From Pirellulaceae bacterium (GTDB lineage Bacteria > Planctomycetota > Planctomycetia > Pirellulales > Pirellulaceae), in the NCBI GenBank assembly GCA_023382975.1, contig JAHDXO010000005.1:199444-263443 (forward strand): DNA of 64,000 nt. The letters are read 5' to 3'. The position numbers and the translations under genes are program-made. This document shows positions 1 to 8,485 of this stretch, in pieces; the stretch's first letter is position 1, and each line of letters begins with the position of its first letter. The notes under the pieces are model-generated. The model did no database searches and was not told the origin of the DNA. It saw nothing but the letters and a program-made list of their open reading frames with translations.

Positions 1-2
1 AA

Positions 3-269
3 GCCTTGCCCCCCGATGCGCCTTTCAGCACGATCAAGGCCAAACTCCAGGTGCGGCCGGATCCCAAGGCCGACGATGTCCCGTTGACGCGACGAGAGTA
101 CCAGGTTCTGAAACACTTGGCCTACGGTCTGAGCAACCGCGAGATCGGTCGCTCGCTGAACATCAGCGTGGAAACCGTGAAAGAGCATGTGCAAAACATG
201 CTGCGGAAGCTGGACATGCCCGACCGGACGGCGGTCGCTGTGTGGATCGTGAAACGCGGATTGGCCTAG
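3..269 (+). CDS. LuxR/NarL-type response regulator, C-terminal DNA-binding domain (partial)
   Basis: Only the last ~88 codons are present; the frame is open to the left window edge, so the gene starts outside. The visible part is a complete LuxR-type helix-turn-helix: LTRREYQVLKHLAYGLSN, then REIGRSLNISVETVKEHV, then NMLRKLDMPDRTAVAVW. This is the classic output domain of NarL/FixJ response regulators, which bind promoter DNA when the missing receiver domain is phosphorylated. The linker before it (residues 1-25) is polar, as expected after a receiver domain. A TTG at position 6 is a possible but unlikely start. It converges on the FG-GAP gene that ends at 331. The DNA-binding domain is certain; the regulator subtype is inferred. 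Confidence 0.85.
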   Translation, partial: ALPPDAPFSTIKAKLQVRPDPKADDVPLTRREYQVLKHLAYGLSNREIGRSLNISVETVKEHVQNMLRKLDMPDRTAVAVWIVKRGLA

Positions 270-330
270 GCCGACTTGACCCGGATCGTTCGTCCTTGCC
301 GCGGGTAGATGCTTCGGGCGCACACGACGG

Positions 331-1677
331 TCAACCCCGCTCGTGCCAGGGAATCCAACTGGGATAGGTGTCCTCGTGCGGCAGGCGATGCGGCGGCCGG
401 CCGCGATTCGGGACGCCCCGGTTGTAGAAGACAAACAAACCGCCTTTTCCCGCCACGACCACGTCCTGACGCCCGTCGCCATCCATGTCGGCGACGTTCA
501 GTTTCATGCCCACGGCCGGCACGAAATTCGGCGGCGGATTGCGGCGAGATTCGTCATCGTCCATGCGGACCAGATGGTTGTAGGCCAGCAGTCGCCGCGT
601 CCAGCCGTCCTTGCCAAATTCGTACCAGAACGCGAACAGCGGATCGTAGCAGCTTACGTCTCGCCCGTGATGGGCGAACAGACGCTTGCCAGTCACCAAG
701 TCGGGCTTGCCGTCCCCGTTCAAGTCGCCGAACGCCAGGGTGTGGAATTGGCCGAAATCGGTCTCGATCCAGTGCGTCTTGAACGTTCGCTTGCCGTCGG
801 CGTCGATTTGTTGTTCGAGCCAGGCCAATCCGTATTCGTGCGATGCGCCGACCAGAAGATCGTTCAATCCGTCGCCGTTCACGTCGCAGACCAGCATCGG
901 ATGGGACGCGGGGATCCGCTGATCAGGCTTGTCGATTCGATGGATGGTGTACTCGGCATGGAAGGGCCAAGGCTTCTGATGGAGATCGGCGGGTTGTTCG
1001 TACCAGCCGGTCGGCGTGACGATATCCACGCGTCCGTCCCCGTTGATGTCGCCCAGTCCGTTGCCGTGGTACTCGCCCTCGGTACCGACCACGTGCTCCA
1101 CCAGCCACGGCTCGTGATCGATCGACTGGTACCAAGTCATGGCTTGGCCGGCCACCGGCGCCCAGTGATTGCACAGGATATCGTCGAAGCCGTCTCCGTC
1201 GACGTCGCCGTGAATGACGCCTTCCATATTCCGGGCGGCATGGAAGCGGTGGGCCTTCCATTTCACCGTCGCCTTGACCGATTCCGGTCCCGGATTCTCG
1301 TACCAGAATGCGCCCTTCATCCGCATCCAACCGGAACTGACGATGTCGATACGGCCATCGCGGTTGACGTCCATCGCGAACTCGCTGTTGTTGTCGGTCT
1401 CCGGGCCGTTCGTCTCGGCACCGTCGCGAAAATTCTCGTGCTTGATCCAGTTCGGCGCTTCGTACCAATTCCGTCCCGCGGCGATGTCCAGATCGCCGTC
1501 GCCGTCGAAGTCGGCGACCGACGCGCATTCGCTGAACGGGCCGTACCAGTAGGAATGGTTCGCCGGGTCGTGTACCGGCCCATCGACCTTCACGGGCACG
1601 AAAATCACTTCCTCGGCCTGTGCCCCGGCGGCGCAAGCGTACAGAAGCAAGGCGGCGGTCAGGAAAACAGCACGCAT
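331..1677 (-). CDS. Exported FG-GAP/VCBS repeat protein
   Basis: A secreted beta-propeller-type protein of 448 residues. I chose the ATG at 1677 because it follows a strong AAGGAG site and opens directly onto a signal peptide (MRAVFLTAALLLYACAAGAQA); the frame runs open further upstream but without protein-like sequence. The mature part has at least seven calcium-loop repeats of the form D-x-[DN]-x-D-G-x-x-D, for example DFDGDGDLDIAAG, DINGDGRVDIVTP, DLNGDGKPDLVTG and DMDGDGRQDVVVAG. Each lies next to WYE/WYQ strands, as in FG-GAP propellers. Such proteins are abundant in Planctomycetes and are thought to act in adhesion or surface carbohydrate binding; no catalytic motif is seen. The real substrate is unknown. 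Confidence 0.85.
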   Translation of the reverse strand: MRAVFLTAALLLYACAAGAQAEEVIFVPVKVDGPVHDPANHSYWYGPFSECASVADFDGDGDLDIAAGRNWYEAPNWIKHENFRDGAETNGPETDNNSEFAMDVNRDGRIDIVSSGWMRMKGAFWYENPGPESVKATVKWKAHRFHAARNMEGVIHGDVDGDGFDDILCNHWAPVAGQAMTWYQSIDHEPWLVEHVVGTEGEYHGNGLGDINGDGRVDIVTPTGWYEQPADLHQKPWPFHAEYTIHRIDKPDQRIPASHPMLVCDVNGDGLNDLLVGASHEYGLAWLEQQIDADGKRTFKTHWIETDFGQFHTLAFGDLNGDGKPDLVTGKRLFAHHGRDVSCYDPLFAFWYEFGKDGWTRRLLAYNHLVRMDDDESRRNPPPNFVPAVGMKLNVADMDGDGRQDVVVAGKGGLFVFYNRGVPNRGRPPHRLPHEDTYPSWIPWHERG

Positions 1678-1804
1678 GGCAACGGCTCCTTGGGGAAAGG
1701 ACATGGGACCGGCGGGGCGGAGGATCAATCCGACCCGGACAGGGTAACGCACGATGCGAGCGCAAGTCAAGCGCGCTGGACTCGGACTCGGTCCAGCCGC
1801 GCGG

Positions 1805-2101
1805 TCAGCAATTCCTGCTTGCCGAAATGGGATCGTCCGGTCGGTCAAGGTGAAGGTGTCGTCGGCGGTTCTTGACCAGGTGGGTGCCGCGCAACTGGCT
1901 TTCGGACACCACGTACCAGCCGTCGGGCAGTGCATGGAACCAGAACAGATTCTTCGCTTCAAGCTCGTTCAGCTCATTCTTGGAGTATGGAGTTCCTTGA
2001 CGCCTACGGTGCCGAATTGGGAGATCCCGGAATCGCCGGCCAAGTGGGAGAACGGATTGAGGTGCGTGCCCTGTTTCTCCGCGCCTCGGGGCGAAAGTCA
2101 C
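1805..2101 (-). other. Short ORF of doubtful status between fhcA and the FG-GAP gene
   Basis: A 98-codon frame lies in the 440-base gap between two minus-strand genes. Its first ~40 residues are Arg/Pro-rich and shadow-like, but the centre (ELEAKNLFWFHALPDGWYVV and the following SESQLRGTHLVKN) reads like real protein. Another frame of the same strand then continues with a plausible segment (ADDTFTLTDRTIPFRQAG), which suggests one frameshift in a decayed small gene. There is no good ribosome-binding site. I do not recognise the family. It may be a remnant, or chance in GC-rich DNA. Confidence 0.25.
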
Positions 2102-2116
2102 GAACGGGAATCGGTG

Positions 2117-3781
2117 CTAGCCTCGGCAGGCGATCTGCTGCGCTTCGTGCAGATAGTCGGCCGAAACGGGGTAGTTGCGGAAACGGATGGTGTAGTACTT
2201 CTCGAACCAGGCGGCGATCTGCTGTTCGATCGCGTTGTCGTATCCGGGGGCGACGTACAGGGTCTTGCCGTTGGGCGCCGCGCGGATTTCGCCGTCTTCG
2301 ATCAGCACCTGTCCGGCCTTGATGACGTACCGAGGTAGTTGGAACATCAGTTCCTTGTCCTCGTGCGGCATGTAGATCGTGATGTCCGCGTCGGCTCCCG
2401 GCGCCAAGTGGCCCTTGTCTTTCAGGCCCAACAGCCGAGCCGGCCCGGCTCGCGTGATGATCGCGATCTCGTCAAGCGTGTACTCGCGGTCCAGATCGGC
2501 CAACGCCGAGCCCTCGCGAACCGCGGGATGGACGCTCTTCAAGACGTCGTTGCGGTAGGTGCGGTCCATCAACAGCCGGATGATCTGTGGATACGCCAGG
2601 AACGATCCGCCGTTGGGATGGTCGGTGCTCATCACGACACGCCACGGATCCTGGACCAGCAGATACCATTCCAGCCCGATCGCCCACTGCCAGGCGTGGA
2701 CGAGACTCTTGTTGCGGTACTTGATCGGAGCGATTCCGCAGCCGGCCTCCAGTTCCGTATCCGCGCTGAACCACTTCGTGCCGTAGACCTTGTGCAGATA
2801 GTATCCCAGCGGACTGTCCCCCGTCATGCTGGTCGTTTCACCGAACAGCACCTGGCCGACGTCGACCGTAATGTTCTCGTGCGAGTTGACGTAGTCGGCC
2901 AGCGGCTGGACCTTCGAATTGAACGTGGTTTCGTCGCCTTCGCCGCCGCCGTAGCTGTGGAACTGGATGTGGGTCAAGTGGCCGCGATGTCCCTCGATCG
3001 CCTTCATCGTCTCGAGCGTCGTGGTCCAATTGCCGGGCAAGCCCAGGTTGTTGCAGTGGATGTGGACCGAGTGGGGCAGGCCCAGGTCGTCGGCCGCGTG
3101 AGCCAGTTCGCGGAGGATCTGCCGCGGCGTGACGTCGAAATGGTCCACCTTCTGATCGATGCCGCCGACATTGCCGCTGGCATGGTGCTTCCAGACTTCG
3201 ACGCCGCCAGGATTGACCAGCTTGACCGCATAGGCCTTGGCGGCTCCCAATAACCAGGCGACGAACCCCCGCAAGCGTTCGTACTCGTTGTCGCGGATCG
3301 CCTCCATGACATAGTGGTTGTTGCCCATCAGCACGTAGAACCCTTTGTCGATGCACGGCGTGTCCTCGAATTCTTCGTGCGTGTGCCGCGCGGCCAACGG
3401 GGGCACGGCCGCGTCGAACGCCGAGGTGTACCCAAGACCGATGTACTTGTACCCGGTGGCGAACGTGCTGGGCACACTGCCCAGCGTGCCGCTGTGCGTG
3501 ATTTCCGTCCGCGGCACGACTTCGCCGTGCCGCTTCTCCTCGGGCCGCATCTTGCGAGCGGCATTCACCTTGGGGCCGGCGATATGGCAGTGCATGTCGA
3601 TGCCGCCCGGCATCACGACCATACCCGCCGCGTCGATCACCCGGGAGGGCCGCTGGTCGGGATCGGAGGGCGGCGCGACAATCTTGCCGCCCTGAATCCA
3701 GAGATCGCCCACCTGCCCGGTCAAGCCGTTGATGGGATCGTACACCTGTCCACCCTGGATCTTGATCAACGTATCCGACAT
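2117..3781 (-). CDS. fhcA: Formyltransferase/hydrolase complex subunit A (formylmethanofuran dehydrogenase subunit A homologue)
   Basis: This is the amidohydrolase-fold subunit of the Fhc complex, which releases formate from formyl-methanofuran-type carriers in the tetrahydromethanopterin-linked C1 pathway of methylotrophs and Planctomycetes. The 554-residue length fits the family. The binuclear metal ligands are visible in order: H64 and H66 (GGIDMHCHIAG), K187 (KLVNPGG, the expected carboxylated lysine), H240/H242 (HSVHIHCNN) and D387 (STDHPNGG). These sit at nearly the same positions as in archaeal FwdA/FmdA. The N- and C-terminal beta segments typical of amidohydrolases are present. No fhcB, fhcC or fhcD lies next to it here, so the partners must be elsewhere. 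The start is weakly supported (only GTGGA ahead of the ATG). Confidence 0.93.
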   Translation of the reverse strand: MSDTLIKIQGGQVYDPINGLTGQVGDLWIQGGKIVAPPSDPDQRPSRVIDAAGMVVMPGGIDMHCHIAGPKVNAARKMRPEEKRHGEVVPRTEITHSGTLGSVPSTFATGYKYIGLGYTSAFDAAVPPLAARHTHEEFEDTPCIDKGFYVLMGNNHYVMEAIRDNEYERLRGFVAWLLGAAKAYAVKLVNPGGVEVWKHHASGNVGGIDQKVDHFDVTPRQILRELAHAADDLGLPHSVHIHCNNLGLPGNWTTTLETMKAIEGHRGHLTHIQFHSYGGGEGDETTFNSKVQPLADYVNSHENITVDVGQVLFGETTSMTGDSPLGYYLHKVYGTKWFSADTELEAGCGIAPIKYRNKSLVHAWQWAIGLEWYLLVQDPWRVVMSTDHPNGGSFLAYPQIIRLLMDRTYRNDVLKSVHPAVREGSALADLDREYTLDEIAIITRAGPARLLGLKDKGHLAPGADADITIYMPHEDKELMFQLPRYVIKAGQVLIEDGEIRAAPNGKTLYVAPGYDNAIEQQIAAWFEKYYTIRFRNYPVSADYLHEAQQIACRG

Positions 3782-3918
3782 CGGTTGTCCACTCGACTGC
3801 CACGAGGAATCGGCGGCGCCCTGTTTTCAAGGATGCCAGCCGGGTTACAATTCCGGTTCGACTGACACCATGATCGTATCTGGCGATCAAGCGGGCAAGG
3901 CGGGGACAGGAGGAACCA

Positions 3919-4428
3919 ATGGCCGACCTTTCGAATTTGGAACTTGCATGCCGACAGATCGCTGCGGCGCGCCGCTACACGCTGTCGCTGCTGGACGGAC
4001 TGGACGACTCGGATTTTTTCCGCCAGCCGAGCGAGACGCTCACGCATATCGCGTGGCAAGTCGGACATCTGGCGATGGCCGAGTACGGATTGTGCCTGTT
4101 CCGCATCCGCGGACGCCGGCCCGAGGATCTGGAACTGATGCCCAGCAAATTCCGCAAGGCGTTCAGCCGAGGCTCGACACCCGTCGCCGATCCGCAGGCC
4201 TATCCGCCCATCGCCGACATCCGGCGAGTATTCGATGTAATTCACGACCAGGCCCTGCACGAACTCAGCGAGTGCCGCGCGGAAGATCTCGAAGAGAAGA
4301 TCGAAGAACCCTACGCCGTATTCGATACGAAGCTGGGGGCATTGTTCTTCTGCGCCCACCACGAAATGCTGCACGCCGGACAGATCGGTCTGCTCCGCCG
4401 CCTGATCGGCAAACCGCCCGTCCGGTAA
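3919..4428 (+). CDS. DinB superfamily protein
   Basis: A 169-residue four-helix-bundle protein of the DinB/DfsB superfamily, whose members use a three-histidine metal site for thiol-dependent transfer or isomerase reactions, or have unknown roles. The three candidate ligands are H50 (HIAWQVGHLA), H148 and H152 (HHEMLHAGQIGLLRRL); the C-terminal His-x3-His-Ala-Gly-Gln pattern is typical. A GGAGG-like site (AGGAGG in gacaggaggaacc) precedes the ATG. It is divergent from fhcA (137 bases apart) and upstream of lpxD in the same direction. The fold is well supported; the substrate cannot be told from sequence. Confidence 0.85.
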   Translation: MADLSNLELACRQIAAARRYTLSLLDGLDDSDFFRQPSETLTHIAWQVGHLAMAEYGLCLFRIRGRRPEDLELMPSKFRKAFSRGSTPVADPQAYPPIADIRRVFDVIHDQALHELSECRAEDLEEKIEEPYAVFDTKLGALFFCAHHEMLHAGQIGLLRRLIGKPPVR

Positions 4429-4618
4429 TGCCTACACTACAGCTAGCACCCGGCTGCTAGCTCTCGATGCGGTGCTCGATCCGACTGCTTCCGGCGGCGA
4501 TTCATCTTTTGTCACCGGCAAGGATACGCTAGGATACCCCACCAACGATCTTCGGCACCTGGCAGTGCCGGACACATGGCTACCCCGGATTGCCAAGCTT
4601 CTCAGGAAAGGATTCCCG

Positions 4619-5680
4619 ATGACGGCGATCTCTCTTGGTGAACTCGCTCGACTGCTCGACGGCCAAATCAGCGGTGACGGCCAGATCCTGCTGACCGGCG
4701 CCGACACGTTGCGCGATGCAAAAGTGGGCGACATCACGTTCTTGGACAATGCCAAACTGCTGGGCAAGTTGGCGGAGACCAAGGCCTCGGCCGTCGTCGT
4801 GCCGCGAGACATCCAGCCCGACGGGATTCCGTTCATCAGCGTCGAGCATGTTCAAGCCGCATTCGCCAAAATCGTGGCGATGTTCCGACCCCCGGTTCAC
4901 GAGAGCACCCCGGGCATCCATCCGACCGCCGTTATCAGCCCGACGGCGCAACTGGGCGAACACGTCGACGTGCAGGCGCATGCCGTGATCGGCGACCACG
5001 TGCAAATCGGCAGCGGAACGAAGATCCATGCCGGGGTCCGCATCATGGCCGGCTGCAAATTGGGTGAGAATGTCGTGCTCTTTCCGAACGTCGTGTTATA
5101 CGAGAACACGGTGGTCGGCGCCCGCTCGATCATTCATGCCAACGCCGTCCTCGGGGCCTACGGATTCGGCTACCACCTGGTGAACGGTTGCCACAGACTG
5201 TCGGCCCAGTTGGGCAATGTGGTCATCGGCGAGGACGTCGAGATCGGCGCTTGCACCACGGTGGACCGCGGAACTTACGGTGCGACCGTCGTCGGCGACG
5301 GGACCAAGATCGACAATCAGGTGATGATCGCGCACAATTGCCGCCTCGGACGCCACAACATGATTTGCTCCCAGGTCGGGATCGCCGGCAGCACGACGAC
5401 CGGGGACTATGTCGTGATGGCTGGCCAAGTCGGGGTGCGGGATCACGTTCACATCGGCACCGGCGCGATGCTGGGAGCCAAGGCCGGGGTGATGAACGAC
5501 GTTCCCGACGGCGCCGCGTATCTCGGCATTCCCGCCACGCCGGAGCGTCAGCAGATGCTGATCCAGGCGGCGCTGCACCGACTGCCCGAACTGAAGAAGC
5601 AGTTAAAGACCTTGCAGCGTCTGGTCGACCACGTGGCACAGATCGCGCCGGTGTTTGCCAATCAGCAGGAGGCGGCGTGA
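4619..5680 (+). CDS. lpxD: UDP-3-O-(3-hydroxyacyl)glucosamine N-acyltransferase
   Basis: Third enzyme of lipid A synthesis: it transfers a 3-hydroxyacyl chain from acyl-ACP to the 2-amino group of UDP-3-O-acylglucosamine in the cytoplasm. The start at 4619 (353 residues, normal length) follows AGGAAAGG and gives the usual N-terminal uridine-binding domain; an in-frame start 147 bases earlier is rejected because that extension has no LpxD-like content. From about residue 100 the protein is a run of hexapeptide repeats forming a left-handed beta-helix. The catalytic histidine is H239 (NQVMIAHNCRLG), the same number as in E. coli. A C-terminal helical extension follows YLGIPATPE. The stop overlaps the GTG start of lpxI by four bases, so the two are probably translationally coupled. 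Confidence 0.96.
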   Translation: MTAISLGELARLLDGQISGDGQILLTGADTLRDAKVGDITFLDNAKLLGKLAETKASAVVVPRDIQPDGIPFISVEHVQAAFAKIVAMFRPPVHESTPGIHPTAVISPTAQLGEHVDVQAHAVIGDHVQIGSGTKIHAGVRIMAGCKLGENVVLFPNVVLYENTVVGARSIIHANAVLGAYGFGYHLVNGCHRLSAQLGNVVIGEDVEIGACTTVDRGTYGATVVGDGTKIDNQVMIAHNCRLGRHNMICSQVGIAGSTTTGDYVVMAGQVGVRDHVHIGTGAMLGAKAGVMNDVPDGAAYLGIPATPERQQMLIQAALHRLPELKKQLKTLQRLVDHVAQIAPVFANQQEAA

Positions 5681-6555
5681 GCAGTCAAGGGAAGTTCGGC
5701 CTGATCGCGGGTTGGGGGCGCTACCCGATTGTGGTCGCCGAGGCGTTGCGGCACCACGGCCTGGACGTCTGCTGCCTGGGGATCCGAGATCACACCGATT
5801 CCGCCCTGCCCGCCGTCTGCGCCGACTACCGCGAAGTCGGACTTGGCCAGTTGGGCAAGGCCATCCGCTACTTTCGCGCGCGCGGCGTCGACCGTGCCAC
5901 GATGGCGGGGAAGATTCACAAGACGATTCTGTTCCAGCGTTTTGCCATGTGGAAACATCTGCCCGATTGGCGAGCCATGCGCACGTTCTATCCGCACTGG
6001 GTCAGCGGGAAGAAGGACCGCAAGGACGACACGCTGTTGCTGACCGTGATCGAAGAATTCGCCAAGGACGGTATCCATTTCGCCCCCGCGACCGATTTCG
6101 TACCGGAGTTGCTCGTGAACCCAGGAAATCTAACAGGCCGCGAGCCTAGTACGCGGCAATGGCAGGACATCCAGTTCGGCTGGCAACTAGCCCGAGAAAT
6201 GGGCCGCTTGGACGTGGGGCAGAGCGTCGCCGTGAAAGGCCGCGCGGTGCTGGCGGTCGAAGCGGTCGAAGGCACCGATTCCTGCATCCAGCGAGCCGGC
6301 CAATTGTGTCCGCAGGGCGGTTTCACCGTGGTCAAAGTCGCCAAGCCGAACCAGGACATGCGGTTCGACGTGCCCACGGTCGGCATCCACACCGTCCGCA
6401 CGCTCGTCGAAGCAGGCGCCGCCGTACTGGCCATCGAAGCCGAGAAGACGATCATCGTCGACCAACCCGAAGTCGTCGCCTACGCCCGCCAACACCGCCT
6501 GACCCTAGTCGCCGTCACCGAACAAGCCATCCAATCCCAAACGCGAGCCGCGTAG
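5677..6555 (+). CDS. lpxI: UDP-2,3-diacylglucosamine pyrophosphatase, LpxI type (DUF1009)
   Basis: A 292-residue member of the LpxI family, which hydrolyses UDP-2,3-diacylglucosamine to lipid X and UMP in bacteria lacking LpxH. The GTG start at 5677 is inside the lpxD stop (GTGA) and has an AGGAGG site seven bases upstream. Family features include the N-terminal GLIAGWGRYPIVVAEAL, the central HWVSGKKDRKDDTLLLTVI, and the C-terminal catalytic-domain stretches AVKGRAVLAVEAVEGTDSCI and KPNQDMRFDVPTVG. Pairing with lpxD supports the lipid A assignment. fabZ and lpxA, often found in such clusters, are not adjacent. There is no signal peptide, as expected for a cytoplasmic or peripheral enzyme. Confidence 0.94.
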   Translation: MSSQGKFGLIAGWGRYPIVVAEALRHHGLDVCCLGIRDHTDSALPAVCADYREVGLGQLGKAIRYFRARGVDRATMAGKIHKTILFQRFAMWKHLPDWRAMRTFYPHWVSGKKDRKDDTLLLTVIEEFAKDGIHFAPATDFVPELLVNPGNLTGREPSTRQWQDIQFGWQLAREMGRLDVGQSVAVKGRAVLAVEAVEGTDSCIQRAGQLCPQGGFTVVKVAKPNQDMRFDVPTVGIHTVRTLVEAGAAVLAIEAEKTIIVDQPEVVAYARQHRLTLVAVTEQAIQSQTRAA

Positions 6556-6766
6556 GGCATTCCTCACCACACGGCGAAGTCTCTCCACGACCGGGAGCGT
6601 CCCTCCGTTCCGCAACGAAATTCGCCAGGTTTCATGTCCCGCCATTCGACCATCCCGGCGGCAGCGGAGTAGACCACATTGACAGCAGCATCCAATCATC
6701 GGAAGATGATCGGGCAGCCACACAAATGGGTGTTCGGGGGATTCCAGGGCTCGGCGAGGAATTCGG

Positions 6767-7738
6767 ATGTCTCTCACGTTCGATCAAATCCAGCGGATAC
6801 GGGCTCGTCTTCCTGGTTGGGAGGCGGATTGGGGGCAATTGTGCGTGTTATTGCTCGGCGAGGATTGCGAGAGCGGGACGTTGGTACGGGCGGTCAATCG
6901 CTTGCGTATCAAGTGGCCGACATCATACGGGTCGGCCGGTTCGCAGGACGCATCCTTTCGGGAAGGGACCGAACGCGATGACTTCATCGGCACGATGATG
7001 CTCGATTACCACGAGCGGGCCTGCAATGGGACGCTGTTGTCGTCCTACGATTCGAACCTTGGCGACGTCGTGGCTTTTCTGACGTCCCGCCGCACACTGT
7101 ACATCGAAGCGGTCAAGTTCCTTAGCTCTTTGCCGCATCGCAGACCGGTGGGGCGAGGCAAGGAGGAATCATTGGAAGATGCGGTCGGCGCGGACGACGC
7201 GATTCTGGCGGCCAGGCCTACGGACGATGAATCAACTGCCGAATCTGCCCGACTGATCGATCGGCTCCAGGAAGAATTGCCGCTCAAAATCGAGCAAAGC
7301 AAGCGGATTACGCGCATCATCGAGCAGGCGGCCATTCAATGCTATCCGCGCATGGAATGGTCACGCCCCTCGCTGCAGCGTTTGCGTCAACATTTGATTG
7401 ACGTCCTGCGAACCACCCCGGACGGTGGATGTGAATTGGCGGCATTGCAGGAAGCGCACCGTGCTGCCAACCAGGAATATCAGCAGCGGTTGGACCGCAT
7501 TTCGGCCAAGATCGACAACTGCGGGAGAGGAGTCTCGGTCAGAAGACGCGAACGGCTGGAGAAACGTCACGCAAAGCTGAGCTTTGAGCAGCTTCTGCTC
7601 CCACTTGGCGCACTAGTGGTGGCCGAACTTCTGGGCATCACCAAGGCAGACGCGGCACAACGGCGCAGTCGCTACTGGCGACGTCTCGCGGATCTACTTC
7701 CCGAAATCCGTGCCGCTTTTGATGCACGGAAGCGGTAG
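6767..7738 (+). CDS. Sigma-70-like regulatory protein, putative
   Basis: A 323-residue soluble protein with GAGGAATTCGG ahead of the ATG. Residues ~75-125 (FIGTMMLDYHERACNGTLLSS, YDSNLGDVVAFLTSRRTLYI) resemble sigma region 2 (core RNA-polymerase binding and the 'YD...F.AYL' pattern). The C-terminus (ALVVAELLGITKADAAQRRS, RYWRRLADLLPEI) looks like a region-4 helix-turn-helix. A charged coiled-coil-like segment separates them (residues ~150-265). It heads the plus-strand operon of the 6.7-11.2 kb block, so it may control this locus. The resemblance was judged by eye and is weak: a non-sigma DNA-binding protein is possible. Confidence 0.45.
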   Translation: MSLTFDQIQRIRARLPGWEADWGQLCVLLLGEDCESGTLVRAVNRLRIKWPTSYGSAGSQDASFREGTERDDFIGTMMLDYHERACNGTLLSSYDSNLGDVVAFLTSRRTLYIEAVKFLSSLPHRRPVGRGKEESLEDAVGADDAILAARPTDDESTAESARLIDRLQEELPLKIEQSKRITRIIEQAAIQCYPRMEWSRPSLQRLRQHLIDVLRTTPDGGCELAALQEAHRAANQEYQQRLDRISAKIDNCGRGVSVRRRERLEKRHAKLSFEQLLLPLGALVVAELLGITKADAAQRRSRYWRRLADLLPEIRAAFDARKR

Positions 7739-7765
7739 CGGTGAGCGAAAGCGAGGAGGAAATCG

Positions 7766-8311
7766 ATGAAACTTGATGAAATGCCGATCGTGGAACCCAC
7801 TTCGCCCGTTCGGTTCAGGAACCGGGAACGGTTGATGGAGCACGTGGTGAAACACGTCTTGGAAAACCGTGACGAGCGATGGCAGCAATTGCTCGACGAA
7901 GACTGGCTGGCGAAGGCGCGAGTCGAGTATCGGAACGGTCGCACGGGCAAGGCGGTGAACAGGATTGCCCGGCAGTATCAGACCTTGGTCGGCGACTGTT
8001 TGGTGAGCGTATGCGAACAGGGCCGGTCACATCAGCACTCGTGCCGATACACGCTCGATTTCGCCGACCGGTCGCGCCGGGCGATTTCGCAGATCATCGA
8101 CGCTTGGCCGGACCAAGAAAAATTCGTGATTGCGGCATCGGCATTTGTCAAGAACGATCAGCTCACCACGTATAGATTGCAGACGGCGTTTCGCCCTTGG
8201 CCGCGATTGTCGGCCAAGGGCCATCGACGCAAAGCTCGGGAGCGGGCGCGCACCCTGAAAATGGTCCATCCGCGTTGTTTGTTGCAGATCCACGACCCAC
8301 AAGATACGTAA
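7766..8311 (+). CDS. Hypothetical protein in conflict-type operon
   Basis: A 181-residue basic protein that I do not recognise. A near-perfect ribosome site (GAGGAGGAAATCG) directly before the ATG and the 27-base gap from the sigma-like gene support it as a real gene in the same operon. The N-terminal third is helical and charged (RNRERLMEHVVKHVLENRDE, RWQQLLDEDWLAKARVEYRN). The last ~25 residues are strongly basic (KGHRRKARERARTLK), which could contact nucleic acid. There is no signal peptide or membrane segment. A function cannot be assigned. Confidence 0.65.
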   Translation: MKLDEMPIVEPTSPVRFRNRERLMEHVVKHVLENRDERWQQLLDEDWLAKARVEYRNGRTGKAVNRIARQYQTLVGDCLVSVCEQGRSHQHSCRYTLDFADRSRRAISQIIDAWPDQEKFVIAASAFVKNDQLTTYRLQTAFRPWPRLSAKGHRRKARERARTLKMVHPRCLLQIHDPQDT

Positions 8312-8485
8312 TGTGCAGAATACAGGCAAGGCGAAAGTGCGGGAGTGACATGCCACCGGGCGTCTCGGAGATACGCCTCCTTTTGGCCCGGCAACTCCGG
8401 GGCCGGTTCACACGTGGCCCGGGCTCTCCGAGACCGGTTTTCACTGCTATCTCCCCGCTTCTCCTGCCGATGAGGGACTGATCCG

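Noticed and set aside
343..1875. 510-codon plus-strand frame opposite the FG-GAP gene
   Set aside because: It is the antisense shadow of a well-supported gene with signal peptide and calcium-loop repeats; its residues have no family-like pattern and no ribosome site precedes it.
4472..4618. Longer lpxD start 147 bases upstream
   Set aside because: The extension has no LpxD similarity, while the ATG at 4619 has AGGAAAGG and gives the normal length with the catalytic His at 239.
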